Positions 1 through 10,450 of a stretch of DNA of 64,000 bases are shown here, piece after piece; position 1 is the first letter of the stretch; the number at the start of each line of letters is the position of its first letter. The translations under genes and the position numbers were made by a program. The stretch comes from Reticulitermes speratus (lineage: Eukaryota; Arthropoda; Insecta; Blattodea; Rhinotermitidae): the NCBI GenBank assembly GCA_021186555.1, contig JAJKFL010000039.1, forward strand, positions 37,056,733 to 37,120,732. Reading direction: 5' to 3'. The notes beneath the pieces were generated by a model that ran no database searches, was not told where the DNA came from, and saw nothing but the letters and a program-made list of their open reading frames with translations.

Positions 1-1
1 C

Positions 2-349
2 AAAAGAGTTCCTTCATCAGATTCTTGACGTAAGAGAGCCTCGGTCGTCCTCTACTCTCCTTCCCCAACACTCTACCTTCCATGATGTTGGTAACAAAAC
101 CATTATGTCTCAACAAATGTCCAATAAGTTTGACTTTCCTCATTCCTACACTCTTAATATTGTTCTCTTTTCATTGATTTCCTTCAGCACTTCTTCGTTG
201 CTTTTTCTATCCATCCAACTAGTTCTATTAACTCTTCTCCACAACCACATTTCAGCTGCTTCCAGCCTCTTTTTCTCTTGCCTTCCCAATGTCCATGTTT
301 CACTTCCATATGTCACGACACTCCACACATATGCCTTCCCAATGTCCAT
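2..349 (-). pseudogene. LINE reverse-transcriptase ORF, C-terminal fragment
   Basis: The minus strand reads as the C-terminal part of a non-LTR retrotransposon polyprotein. Diagnostic stretches are YGSETWTLGRQEKKRLEAAE, an RR..RTSWMDR..NEEVL block, then KLIGHLLRHNG and a RGRPRLSY segment. In LINEs this region follows the reverse-transcriptase palm. The fragment has no start, runs off the window edge and is preceded by a local duplication, so it is a dead copy. Confidence 0.75.
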
Positions 350-383
350 GTTTCACTTCCATATGTCACGACACTCCACACAT
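279..383. repeat. Two-copy 52-bp tandem duplication
   Basis: A 52-bp segment beginning TGCCTTCCCAATGTCCATG is repeated twice head to tail with no visible difference. It lies at the upstream edge of the minus-strand LINE fragment and duplicates part of its coding sequence. Confidence 0.85.
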
Positions 384-814
384 ATGCTTTTATAAACTTC
401 TTCCTTGTTTCAAGGCTTATGTTATATAAGGCAAAAGTCGGTGTTTGTTGTAATATAAATACAATACACATAAATACAGTGTGGGCAGAATGTAGAATTT
501 TTGATTGTTAAAACCGTTGATGCATCCAGTAACCATTAGGCTTTAAAAGGTTAACATCAACCGTGACTGTATTGTACCAAATGAATGCTGCCGTTGGTTA
601 GATGTTATGTCCTTTGATAGCTGTTGGCTTTTGAGTGCAATGCAAAACTGTGAAGATAGTGCAGGAGTTGTAGATGTGTATGTGTTACTGCTGTGTGATG
701 AATGCCAATATAATATGAGATATACCGCACTTATCTCTTGCGCAGTAAGAGCACATTTAATTTACGGAATGTCTGCTATTTTTCGTCTGGAATATTGTCT
801 TCCTGTTTGGCACC
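384..814. other. Unassigned sequence
   Basis: No coding region, RNA gene or repeat is recognised here. The short open frames are unconvincing. Confidence 0.5.
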
Positions 815-1262
815 TAAAATTATACAGATTAAACTATATAGAGCTGTAATTTTGCCAATTGTTTTGTATGGATTTGAAATTTGGTTTCTAACTAAGAGAA
901 GAACATAGACTGGGGATGTTTGGGAGTACGGTTTTGAGTAATATTTTGGGTCTAAGCGGGAGGACTGGAGAGAAATTGCATAATGAGGAGCGTTGGGTGA
1001 TTAAATAAAGAAGATGAGATGGGCGAGGCATGTGGTACGCGTGGTGAAGGAGAAAAGCATTGATATTTCTGGTGGTCAAACCTGCAGGAAAGAGACTACT
1101 TGTAAGGCCTAGGCATAGATGGGAGGATAATATTGAAGTTGATATTAAAGAAATGTAATTCGAGAGCGTGGACTGGATTAATCTGGCTCAGGATAGGGAT
1201 AAGTGTCAAGCTGTTGTGACCCCGGTTATCAAACTTCGATCTCCATAAAATACCGGGAATTT
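815..1262 (+). pseudogene. LINE 3' ORF fragment, decayed
   Basis: The plus strand carries a broken copy of a LINE C-terminus: a piece like ILPIVLYGFEIWFLTKR, then a KKMRWARHVVRV block, then a tail with AQDRDK-like sequence. Stops and frameshifts are frequent. The same 3' family recurs at about 4.1, 14.4, 18.3, 19.2, 37.2, 47.2, 49.5 and 56.9 kb. The expected 3' tail (CTAGCTGAGGAACTGTTAGC) appears only at about 1927-1980, so later insertions seem to have split this copy. Confidence 0.65.
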
Positions 1263-1584
1263 CTTGAATAACCGAAGTCAGCCTAGAAGGCACTTGTGGC
1301 GACCGATGGCTGACCAGAGTCGCTTCGGCCAACGTCACTTCTCCGCAGGTCGCAAAGGCCTTCAGTCTACACGATCGAGTGACTCTGGGTTCAAAACCCA
1401 GACATCCACCCAGTCAAGCCCCCCCCCCCCCCCCAAGGACATATTGCCATTTGTAAAAAATATTCTGTAGTTATGAACACTCAGCCAAAATGGGAAATCC
1501 GTTAGCGTAAGCACAATTTTTGTTATACTGTAGTTACGAAGCTTTCGTTTCACAGCCCAGCGATGTTTTTTTCGTTTGTGATGA

Positions 1585-1846
1585 AGGGCCCCCGCACCGC
1601 AGCCTTAAGGCTTTTTGTGCAACCCCAATGAAGATGATGAGGATGAGCAGTTTTTTTTACCAATTTTTACAATTAATGGAGCACCGGTGGATTGAAATTG
1701 ACAGGGGGAAAACCGACAACTCGGAGAAAAACCTGTCCCAGTGCCACTTTGTCCACCACAAATCTCACATGGACTTGACCTGGGATCGAACCCCGGGCCT
1801 CCGTGGTGAGAGGCCGGCAACTAACCGCCTGAGCCATGGCACGGCC
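1585..1846 (-). mobile_element. SINE-C copy (tRNA-derived), minus orientation
   Basis: On the minus strand the sequence starts GCCGTGCCATGGCTCAGGCG, a tRNA-like head. A GGTTCGATCCC-like B box and a body with GGACAAAGTGGCACTGGGAC follow, ending near GCGGTGCGGGGG. The same family occurs at 9936-10195 and 10335-10450. Confidence 0.75.
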
Positions 1847-2110
1847 TTCAGCAATATGTTTCTTGCGCAGGATTGACTTTAACGGGAAAAGGGTCGTCGA
1901 CTTGGTTGGTTGGTTGGTTTGCTGGGCTAGCTGAGGAACTGTTAGCTTCTCTAGAAGCGCTGTGCTCCATGTAGTTAGTTATATCACTCCAAAATGACGA
2001 GGTCACAGCAAGGGCCCTTTACTTTCTATAAACGTTTTTTGTATCATACTTTCACTGCTACGTACAGCGGTACTTATAAACTTACTTATAAAGTATACTG
2101 TATAAAGGAA

Positions 2111-2392
2111 GCTGTGCTTCTGTTGACGTAACGAACGGCAAACGTAGTACCGAATGTCATAGTTCATCGTCAGGTGTTTTACAGATGCTGTGTGTGCTTC
2201 TTTCGTAATATGACAGACGTCACACCGTTAGATCCGTTCTGTCGAAATCCTGCCAAATGTACCGCCGGCCACGTGCTGTGGGACTCGTGCAATCCGAACC
2301 TTCAGCACTTCAGTGGTGCTTGACATAAGAGGCGCGTAGACGGTATCCCTTGCGAAGCCCCGTAATAAGAAGTTGAAGGGGTTTAAGTCCGG
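2111..2392 (-). pseudogene. Tc1/mariner-type transposase C-terminal fragment
   Basis: Minus-strand translation gives PDLNPFNFLLRGFARDTVYA, a region containing LKVRI, an in-frame stop, then RCDVCHITKEAH. This matches the C-terminal end of Tc3/mariner-like transposases, where a final catalytic Asp sits in SPDL(N/T)P. It resembles the fragment at 4681-4920 but is more decayed. Confidence 0.65.
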
Positions 2393-2834
2393 TGACCTTT
2401 ACGGCCATGAGATTGGGTCATTCACCTAGGTGATATTCATCTAGGGTTTTGATTACTAAACCACTGCGACGCAAAGGGCAAATGAGGAGACTTAGGAAAA
2501 GAAGGGTGGGAATATGCAGAGATAGAGCAGAGCTGATTTCATTGTTTAAATAAAAGATACCCATAAAAATCAAGTTGTTGTGTAAGTTTATGATTTCTCT
2601 TTATAGGGGTTTAGCCACAATCCGGTAATCACATAAATTCCTTCAGATTATTTTCTTATGGATTATGACACCGTGTGGTATATTAGGTGGTGACCAGAGT
2701 TTCGGAGAAGCCTACTTTTTCCATGGATAAAGTCCCACTTTCACAGTAAAGGTGGGCCAGAAGACAGCAGTCCGGATTCTCATGGCCTTATAAACCTCAT
2801 GTCTCATGTATGCTAATTTGTCTTAGCTCTAGAG
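2393..2834. other. Unassigned sequence
   Basis: No gene or repeat family is recognised in this stretch between the transposase relic and the hAT-like element. Confidence 0.4.
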
Positions 2835-3285
2835 CAGTGATTCCCAAACTTTTTCGGTCCACAGCCCCCTTGGTTCCATATACACACCCACAGCCCCCCT
2901 ACCTTTTTTAAAAAAACATAAATCCGCTTTTGTTTCCACTTTTATTTCATATTTAAAAATCGTTTAAATTAATTATTAATTAATTAATAATATAATTAAT
3001 TAATTTATTAAAATTTATTATATTTTTATGATTAACAATAATTCATCTAGCAATAGTTTATTAAAAATATGTGCTTGAATAAGATTCATAAATTAAAATA
3101 CTAAGAAATTTAGTTAATTTTTTTTATTTTTAACACAAAAATTACTTTATTTGAATTTTATTATAAAAATAAATGCACTACTTGTCTACTAGCGCCCCCC
3201 TGTGATAATAACAGCGCTCTCTTCCACCTCTCGTACCTATTAGCGCCCACCTCGGTAATCCCACCGCCCCCTTTGGGAACCACTG
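2835..3285. mobile_element. Non-autonomous hAT-like element
   Basis: The ends are inverted: CAGTGATTCCCAAAC on the left and GGGAACCACTG on the right, a typical hAT-style terminus. The flanking 8-mers are CTCTAGAG and CTCTAGAA (7 of 8 identical), the size of a hAT target duplication. The interior is very AT-rich and has no transposase. Confidence 0.8.
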
Positions 3286-3293
3286 CTCTAGAA

Positions 3294-4070
3294 CATGATT
3301 CGAGCCTTGGCCTCCTCTTCTATAGAGCTTGTCTGAAAGCGGTGTGACGTGATGGATGGAAGCCTGTCTATCACAAGATGTTGAGCATCGCAGAACCGCA
3401 CTGCCATAAAAAAGCTCGTTACGTGACATGAAACTGCGAAGTGTCCGGTCAACAGTATAGTGGCTGTGTAATGTAGGAGATGAGCTAATCGAGGAATACA
3501 AATAAGCACAGAGGTGACATCAAATACCTTGCTATTTGTCGATGGCCAAGTTGTCATACAAAAAAAAGAAAGAAAATGAACGGAGAATGTCAAACATCGG
3601 TCCATATTCTACGCCAAGTTTGCAGAATGTATAATTCGAAAATAGGAATACAAATTAATAATATGGCCTTTTGGGGGGAAAAAAACGCAATGTTTGGATA
3701 TAAATAGTCGTTGATAACTATGTTTTAAAACAAATTTCCCGTGTCCAGTGTACTTGGATGACGAGACATTTCTTATGTAAATGTCAAGGATGAAAAAATA
3801 AACTACACCTTTAGTAATGTCCACGGTGCTCACACAAGGAAAGTGTTACATCTTATGTAAGAATCAAACACAGACGCGGTTCCAATCTAAGACAACACTG
3901 TTGAAATGCACCTGATATTAAATGCACATGGCTACATGTTTCAAACAGGATGTTAGATAATCTAGAAATCATACAGACACCTAAACCTCCTAAACAAAAT
4001 ACATTTTACTGTAGGGTCATCAATAATACCAGCGCACCATTCTTCGATAAGAAATGTATCCATTTAATAA
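3294..4070. other. Unassigned sequence
   Basis: No coding signal or recognisable repeat. The short minus-strand frames have no family resemblance that I recognise. Confidence 0.4.
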
Positions 4071-4074
4071 AGGA

Positions 4075-4243
4075 CTAAATACCTCATCCAATATTATTCG
4101 GGTGATGAAATCCGGAAGCATGACGTGGACAGGACACGTGACACGTGTGGGGGAGAAGAGAAGTGCATGCAGTGTTTTGGTGGGGAAACTTGAAAGAACG
4201 ATGGATGGACATGACGAAACTAATAGTCGTCTTTCGAAATTTT

Positions 4244-4296
<53 letters not shown>

Positions 4297-4425
4297 AGAG
4301 AGAGAGACGAATTTGAAATGTATTCGGGTGAATAAAAAGAAGCAGTTGAATTCGGAGATAATTTGAGAGAAGGTTTTGGAAGAATGGCAGGTGACATTAT
4401 GAAAGGGAATTGTTAAATAAGGCGG
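4075..4425 (+). pseudogene. LINE 3' fragment interrupted by a 49-nt A run
   Basis: The plus strand reads NIIRVMKSGSMTWTGHVTRV followed by EKRSACSVLVGKLE, the region upstream of a LINE stop. It is broken by 49 consecutive A (4246-4294) and a short GA run. The poly-A could be a poly-A-tailed insertion or an expanded slip. Confidence 0.6.
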
Positions 4426-4651
4426 TGGTTAGCAAGCTCGCAGGTGATGTTTTCTGTAGAAGTCGGAGCAGACTGTGGCCGAAAGTGTGAGTGAAGAAAG
4501 TGATGTAGGGGAAGTTAGGTGCGCGCGTCGCCTTGCTTCATATTCGAGATGTCCTGGGTTCAGTTCTGGTCGTGAATTCTGGCAGTCTTGAGTGAATCGT
4601 GTCGTGAGTTGTCATAGTCCATGTAGGCAATGCTGCGGTCGTTCTGAAGTA

Positions 4652-5040
4652 CAGGGTTATTCAAAATGATTGTCGGGGTTTTAACAACTTGGCCACCTCG
4701 TTCTCCAGATGCAACCCCATGTGATTTCTTTGTATGGGGTTACGTCAAGGATCAGGTTTATGTTCATCCTCTTCCCGCAAGTATCCCGGAACTGAAGGTA
4801 CGAATCAGAACCGCCATTGAAACCATCACCGCTGACATGCTAGAAAAAGTTTGGAACGAACTCGATTATCGTGTTGATGTTTGTACAATCACAAAGGGTG
4901 CACATATAGAGCACCTGTAAGGTATGTCACAAAAACTTGGAGTGTTGTTCTATTAAATAAAAAAATACATATACTGCTATCTGAAGTGTATTGTGTATGA
5001 CAAGTTGTTAAAACCCCGACAATCATTTTGAATAACCCTG
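4652..5040 (+). mobile_element. Tc1/mariner-like deleted element with TIRs
   Basis: Near-perfect terminal inverted repeats of about 40 bp begin CAGGGTTATTCAAAATGATT and end with the reverse complement. TA lies on both sides (4650-4651 and 5041-5042), the signature of Tc1/mariner insertion. Only the transposase C-terminus remains inside. Confidence 0.85.
4681..4920 (+). pseudogene. Transposase C-terminal fragment inside the TIR element
   Basis: The reading frame includes RSPDATPCDFFVWGYVKDQV and ends with a DVC..TKGAHIEHL stretch and a stop at 4918-4920. This is the end of a mariner/Tc3-like DDE transposase. The N-terminal DNA-binding region and the first catalytic residues are absent, so it cannot be active. 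Confidence 0.8.
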
Positions 5041-5042
5041 TA

Positions 5043-5656
5043 TTTCACGACCACTTTCGTTTAAACCTTTCCAGTTTCTCAATGACATTCGTTGTCCTAT
5101 TCTACGCTATACAACGTAACATATCTTGAGAAAACGTAGTTCAACTAAGGAAATAAAATTACTGTGTGACATAGTGTCTTCCAGCCATTTCTTTTAACGG
5201 ACGACTGAAATAAACACGGAAAACGCATTAAGTGTTAGTCGTAATGTTGTGGTCAGTGCTGCTCTGTGTTCCGCTGAATGATGAGTTACGTGAGCAGGAG
5301 AAAGTGGCGACGTTTGCCGTTCGAGCGTGCCCCGGCTACTTACGACCCCCCCAGTGTTTTCTTTCACTCTTAATAATTACAAATTGCTGAAATCTATGTA
5401 TATATAAAATCATATATGTAGCGCATTTAAAGGCGCTTTTTTTTTTGTCAGAAAAAGTCGCTCCGTCCGTACTCATGTTATAACTTCGAGATTCACTGAA
5501 CGGATTTCCATGAATTTTGATATACACAGTTTTTACAAAATTTCTGCGCTCACTCGCAAGTTTTGTTGAAGTCATACAGTAGTAACGGACAATTTATATA
5601 AAGACTTCAGCGCCTTTCTCCCGTCTTCTCGACCGTGAATTGCTATATATTTAGTG
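5043..5656. other. Unassigned sequence
   Basis: No gene or known repeat is seen. The minus-strand 79-codon frame near 5336-5575 has no recognisable family. Confidence 0.4.
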
Positions 5657-5850
5657 GTCCCATTACAGGCCTTGACAGGCCCTTAGGGTTCCAGGAGGTT
5701 GAGGCTCTCAGCTTTTTAGACAATCGGCACACGAAGGTGGTAAGGTTGTCAGCCCTACGCACCGGCCGCCTTTATCCCCCAGGAAAGATTCCTGGTACTC
5801 ATTTCTGTTAGAGGCTGAGTCGACCCCAGGGCCATAGTGCGACCGAAACG

Positions 5851-5851
<1 letters not shown>
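5657..5851 (-). mobile_element. SINE-D body, 5'-truncated
   Basis: This stretch matches 27068-27260 almost base for base (for example CCTTGACAGGCCCTTAGG and GGTTGTCAGCCCTACGCACC) but lacks the tRNA-like head. It is therefore a truncated minus-orientation copy. Confidence 0.75.
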
Positions 5852-5852
<1 letters not shown>

Positions 5853-5898
<46 letters not shown>

Positions 5899-5910
5899 TA
5901 TATATATACA
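5853..5910. repeat. TA/CA microsatellite
   Basis: Dinucleotide TA run with a short CACACA interruption, directly next to the truncated SINE-D copy. Confidence 0.9.
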
Positions 5911-5914
5911 GATG

Positions 5915-5955
5915 CCCCTGATGATGGTCATGTGGTGACCGAAACATATGTAGGG
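5915..5955 (+). ncRNA. Hammerhead ribozyme motif
   Basis: Helix I is CCC (5915-5917) with GGG (5953-5955). The core CTGATGA is at 5918-5924, followed by one T. Helix II is GGTCA with TGACC around loop TGTGG. GAAAC starts at 5941, and helix III is ACA/TGT with loop TA before the predicted cleavage site GTA. A tail with GTTGGTTGATAAGTG and ATGCACGGTGAA follows. The extra T after the core departs from the textbook consensus. Confidence 0.65.
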
Positions 5956-6866
5956 TAATTTTAAGTGATAATTTACTTCAATAGTGAAATGTTGGTTGAT
6001 AAGTGTTTTTCATTACCATAATGCACGGTGAACGAAAAGTAGAGTTGACTTTTTCCTAAGTATTGCGAAGCTTAAGACAATCAAAGAGAGGTTAGTTTTA
6101 AACTTTAAAGGCAATAACTGAATCACAGAGCCTGAATTGTTAACGCTGTGAGCACACTTGGTAGACCTAGGCGTAGAGGCGACGAGGGGCTTGGTTGTGT
6201 TAGTCCACTCCGTACCGTCCGATGACGATTTACAAGTACATTCAGATAAACTCGTTTCGGTGGAAAGTAGCAAAGAGTGCAGCTGTTCGCAGCATTGTAA
6301 GGCCATTGGTCTGCTCCGGTCACATTCCACACGTAAATATATCGAGCATTCAGCTCATACGGAAGTAGGAAGATCGTCTTGTTTCTGCCGCCTTGCTCAG
6401 AGCAGTACGCACAAAAGCGATTGACAGTGGGCTGTATACGGCCCGGGTAGACTTGCCAGTGTCGCCCGGCGTCTAATATCCCGAAAGTCGAACTGAAAAC
6501 GCTGACATTTTTAAATGATACAGATGAAAAATAAACAAAACAAAATAATTGACATTATTAAGAGAAATTTAAGGAAAAACTTATGTTTGACTATTGAATA
6601 CATAAATAATAACGGACCTGTGTAATATTACATTATAAGCAACTCTCAAGTATGATGTTTGATGCTAACTTATATATTAAAACCGCAGTTTTTTTTTTAC
6701 AGAAAACACACTGCGTCCCCATTACAAAGTCCAGTTAGTTAATTATTTTTATTCGGAAATAATCTTATTCGGGATGAATCCTGCAGAACACGTAGGCTAA
6801 GTACACGTGGGCATAATACAGTGCTTTTGACTGTTGAAGCAGGTGGTGCATACGTGTAGTAAGCAG
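5956..6866. other. Element tail then unassigned sequence
   Basis: The first ~75 bp carry the module shared downstream of the hammerheads, including ATGCACGGTGAAC at about 6020. The rest has no recognised gene. The 105-codon and 88-codon frames near 6013-6424 overlap on opposite strands and match nothing I know. Confidence 0.4.
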
Positions 6867-7071
6867 CATGGGCGTAAGTTGGGGGGGGGGCGGATGGCAA
6901 GGGGGGGCTAATGCCCTCCCCAATATTTTTATCTACCTAAGAATAGTTTTTTTTTTGGCTACTGAGTTGATGAGGGACAAATAAAGAAATTGGAGTGAGA
7001 GTGGAGGAAAGGGGTGTATGTATATGTAAGGTTTTTTATTTCCAAGTACTGTACAATAAGTTTATTTTTAC

Positions 7072-7116
7072 ACTCCTACATGTTTCGGCTGACTATTTCA
7101 GCCATCATCAGGGAGT
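7072..7116 (-). ncRNA. Hammerhead ribozyme motif, well preserved
   Basis: On the minus strand, helix I is ACTCC with GGAGT (5 bp, perfect). Then come CTGATGA, one T, helix II GGCTGA with TCAGCC around loop AATAG, GAAA, a 2-bp helix III (AC/GT) and cleavage triplet GTA. Every pairing element of a type I hammerhead is present apart from the extra T. Confidence 0.75.
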
Positions 7117-7527
7117 CAACGTACATAGACGTAAGCAGCGTATATCGTTTATCTGAATGGTAACTGTCGTAGTCACTGATTTTACAGTTTAAACTACTTA
7201 TGTTAAAATGCGGTACGTTGTTACATAAGATCTGTCTCCCAACCAATTCCAGGTTCTGTAGTGTGAAGACCCCTGGTTGTAGTACCGGTTGTTTACTTCT
7301 TAGGTAATATCTGTGTACTGTGTACTGTGGATGGGTAGTTATGGATCGGCCGGGTACTACAGCCAGGGGTCTTCACACTACAGAACCTGGATATGGTTCA
7401 GAGACAGATCTTATGTAACAACGTACTGCATTTTAACATATGTAGTTTAAACTGTAAAATCAGTGACTACGACAGTTACCATTCAGACACACGCTGTACG
7501 CTGCTTATGTCTATGTACGTTGACTGA

Positions 7528-7567
7528 CTGATGATGGCTGAAATAGTCAGCCGAAACATGTAGGAGT
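7528..7567 (+). ncRNA. Hammerhead ribozyme motif, helix I damaged
   Basis: CTGATGA at 7528, helix II GGCTGA/TCAGCC, GAAACATGTA and GGAGT are all present. The 5' strand of helix I reads ACTGA instead of ACTCC, so helix I is weakened. It is the inverted partner of the copy at 7072-7116. Confidence 0.6.
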
Positions 7568-7776
7568 GTAAAAATAAATTTATTGTGCAGTAGTTGGGAA
7601 TAAAAACCTTACATATATAAAACAACCGCACGGAACATGTATAATATTAAGTATATAGGTGTATGTGTATTAAGGACTGGTTGAAACCAAATTTCTCCCT
7701 CTTTCTAACCGGACTCCTTGACTTGATTTCTAATACCCATTTTATTTTATTTTACTTTTTGTTCACTGTGCATTAT

Positions 7777-7840
7777 GGTATTAGAATTCACTTAACAACC
7801 AACAACTGCAGTTGTTGGTTGTTAAGTGAATTCTAATACC
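7777..7840. repeat. Perfect 64-bp palindrome
   Basis: GGTATTAGAATTCACTTAAC and the following bases are mirrored exactly around the centre CTG|CAG at 7808/7809, with no spacer. Each half matches the TTGGTTGTTAAGTG-type module found downstream of the hammerhead at 5915. Confidence 0.85.
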
Positions 7841-8068
7841 CATGTTCGATGTTGCCCCCCCCCCCCCCCCCATGTTATTAGCCAAGTTACGCTTACGGTA
7901 AACAGTGTGCTTTTGACTGCAGAAGCAGGTGGTGCATGCGTATAGTAACGTGAGCTGTACACGGCTATGGAAGGGTTACTGAAAGGCTGTAGCAGCGTGA
8001 ACGAGAGGTAATTGCTGGCTGTTGTAAGACTGAATTATGAATAACGTAGCCTATATAGAGCCTACGTT

Positions 8069-8586
8069 GCCGATCCCAGTGGCCGTGCGGTCTAAGGCGT
8101 GGGTCTTCGGCCGCTCGCTTACTGGGATTGTGGGTTCGAATTGCCGATCCCAGTGGCCGTGCGGTCTAAGGCGTGGGTCTGCGGCCGCTCGCTTACTGGG
8201 ATTGTGGGTTCGAATTGCCGATCGCAGTGGCCGTGCGGTCTAAGGCGTGGGTCTGCGGCCGCTCGCTTACTGGGATTGTGGGTTCGAATTGCCGATCCCA
8301 GTGGCAGTGCGGTCTAAGGCGTGGGTCTTCGGCCGCTCGCTTACTGGGATTGTGGGTTCGAATTGCCGATCCCAGTGGCTGTGCGGTCTAAGGCGTGGGT
8401 CTTCGGCCGCTCGCTTACTGGGATTGTGGGTTCGAATTGCCGATCCCAGTGGCCGTGCGGTCTAAGGCGTGGGTCTTCGGCCGCTCGCTTACTGGGATTG
8501 TGGGTTCGAATTGCCGATCCCAGTGGCCGTGCGGTCTAAGGCGTGGGTCTTCGGCCGCTCGCTTACTAGGATCGTGGGTTCGAATC
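8069..8586 (+). repeat. Seven tandem SINE-B tRNA-like heads (74-bp unit)
   Basis: Units start at 8069, 8143, 8217, 8291, 8365, 8439 and 8513, each beginning GCCGATC(C/G)CAGTGG. Each has an A-box-like TGGCCGTGCGG stretch (TGGCNNAGTGG pattern) and a B-box-like GGTTCGAATT. Only the last unit runs on into the SINE body (GAATCCCACCGGGGGC). The ~72-codon open frames here are by-products of a stop-free repeat and should not be read as proteins. Confidence 0.85.
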
Positions 8587-9080
8587 CCACCGGGGGCATG
8601 GATGTTTGTGTTGTATTAGATGTATGGACAATAGCATGAAACATAAGGTGACATGCAGGACAAAAAGGACTTCAACAGTACAAATGGATCAAAGGGGAAA
8701 ACCCAGAAATTAATACAAAAAAAAATCCCACCGGGAGCATGGATGTTTGTGTTGTGTTTGTTGTATAAGGACAGTAGTATGGAACATAAGTGGCATGAAG
8801 GACAAAAAGGATTTAGAAGTACAAAAATGGATCAAAGGAAAAAGTTAAAAAAATCCCACCGGGGGCATGGATGTCTGTCTCTTGTGAGTGTTGTGTGTTG
8901 TCAGGTAGAGGTCTGTGCGACGGGCTGGTCACTCGTCCAGAGGAGTCCTACCGACTGTGATGTGTCTAAAGTGTGTGATCATGAAACCTCGACGAAACGA
9001 GGAGGCCCAGGCCCATATAAGGCTGTCGAGCCATACAAAAAAAAATATATATGTATATATATATATATATATAGAGCCTA
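8587..9080 (+). mobile_element. SINE-B body, three A-tailed copies in a row
   Basis: CCCACCGGGGGCATGGATGT occurs at about 8587 and 8855, and with one change at 8727. The first two segments end in A-rich tracts and restart at the same head-body junction. The third continues into the full body (TGTGATCATGAAACCTCGAC) and an A/T-rich tail. Confidence 0.75.
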
Positions 9081-9136
9081 CGTTAAAGAAAATGGGTGGT
9101 GCAGATGTCAGCGAAACTGAAGACTACTAACAGTTG

Positions 9137-9380
9137 GTGGGAGCCGGGATAACGTAATCGGTACGGACGACCGAGGAATCGATGTTTGATCCCCAGCCGG
9201 GGAAATAAATTTTTCCCTTCTAAGTGTCGAGGCCGGCTCTGGGGCCCATCCAGTCAACTACGTATTCAGTAGTATCGCCGGTTGTAAAACGGCCGGGGCA
9301 TAATGCTGATCACTCACCTCCATCTAGCGCCGAGATTAAGAATGAGTGGAGCTACTTCTCCATTCCCCTATGTGCCTTTA
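9137..9380 (+). mobile_element. SINE-A copy, diverged
   Basis: The tRNA-like start GGGAGCCGGGATAACGTAAT is followed by a body with GGCTCTGGGGCCCATCCAGT and AACGGCCGGGGC. The order of motifs matches the cleaner copy at 14524-14808. Confidence 0.7.
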
Positions 9381-9935
9381 TGATTTTACAGACACATCTG
9401 TACGTTTTTTTCCTTTACAAAATTCCTGTGGTTAAGGCGGCCGGGACGTACAATTAATCATAATTTGTGATAATGCATATTAGCGCTATGGTTGTCCTTT
9501 TGCTACCCTATCGATAAAAACAGTTATGTTACCTGTTAATCCTGTTACCGACCTTGACGAGAAACAGCTAAATTTCCTGTTTTGCTGTAATCATGGCAGC
9601 AAAAAAAGATGCTATTTCTGTGAGTGCAGCTGCGTGAGATAAACTTCTACTTCCGCCTTCTTTTTATAAGCAAATGGCCTCTCGATGGATATTTTGTACA
9701 AGGTTCCTGCTGACGGGTTTAATGCACTCACAGTGCACTGTGCTGTTCTTTCCAATGTCTGTAGCGTGTGGTGAAGCCAGCGAGTAATCTCTAATCAACG
9801 GCCCCCAAACGTTATCGCTGTCCGAACACGTTTTTGAAAAACTGAAACGGGATTTTATGTCGACGGTTTGGAATATCTGAGCTCCGTATCTACAGAGGTT
9901 ATCTTCAGTCACTGAATATTAACTGTTGAAGGAGA
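9381..9935. other. Unassigned sequence
   Basis: No recognised gene. The 82-codon minus frame at 9664-9912 has no known motif. Confidence 0.4.
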
Positions 9936-10195
9936 GGCCGTGCCATGGCTCAGGCGGTTTGTCGCCGGCCTCTCACCGCGGAGGCCCGGGGTCAATCCAC
10001 GTGGGATTTGTGGTGGACAAAGTGGCACTGGGATAGGTTTCCTCCAAGTACTTCGGTTTTCCCCTGTAAATTTCATTCCACCGTTGCTCCGTTACTCGGA
10101 AAAACGAAAAAAAGACACTAATCATCTTCATCACAGGGTTGCACAATAAGCATCAAGGCTGCGGTGCGTCCGTAGCATCTGCTGCGGGGCCCTTC
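9936..10195 (+). mobile_element. SINE-C copy
   Basis: Starts GGCCGTGCCATGGCTCAGGC, with body GGACAAAGTGGCACTGGGAT, a pyrimidine/A-rich middle and an end CTGCGGTGCGTCC. It is the plus-orientation counterpart of the copy at 1585-1846. Confidence 0.8.
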
Positions 10196-10334
10196 ACCAC
10201 AACAACAAACAAAAATACTGAAGGAAGGCCCTGGAATTAATAGCACTCGCATAGCGGTACAATGCAAGTTTCTGTACCTGTGATCATGTCATGGATCAGG
10301 TTTATTCACCGGCCTGCCACCACTGAGGCTCTGA

Positions 10335-10450
10335 TGCAATCCCAGGCCTGTCCATATGGAATTTTTGGTGGACAAAGTGGCACTGGGACAGGTTTTTCTG
10401 CGAGTACTTCGGTTTCCCCCTGTCAACATAATTTCACCAGTGCTCCATAT
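10335..10450 (+). mobile_element. SINE-C partial copy
   Basis: A piece holding GGTGGACAAAGTGGCACTGG and CGAGTACTTCGGTTTCCCCC matches the middle of SINE-C. The head is degraded and the end is missing. Confidence 0.6.

Larger units (their letters stand above)
7019..7613. mobile_element. Inverted composite with two hammerhead motifs
   Basis: The left and right halves are inverted copies of each other over nearly the whole length, centred at about 7290-7345. Each half has a hammerhead motif pointing outward and an outer arm ending in sequence like GGTTTTTTATT and its complement. This is a long imperfect palindrome. Confidence 0.75.
6867..7897. mobile_element. hAT-like element carrying nested insertions
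   Basis: The left end is CATGGGCGTAAGTTGG and the right end reads CCAAGTTACGCTTACG, an imperfect inverted pair. The flanking 8-mers GTAAGCAG and GTAAACAG differ by one base. The ends resemble the cleaner element at 46169-46414. The inside is filled by a hammerhead inverted composite and a perfect palindrome. The flanks are also parts of a longer local duplication, which weakens the target-duplication reading. Confidence 0.5.

Noticed and set aside
4054..4397. Poly-lysine or poly-phenylalanine proteins
   Set aside because: Readings of the 49-nt A tract.
8037..8619. Seven overlapping small proteins
   Set aside because: Each is a reading of the tandem SINE tRNA-like head.
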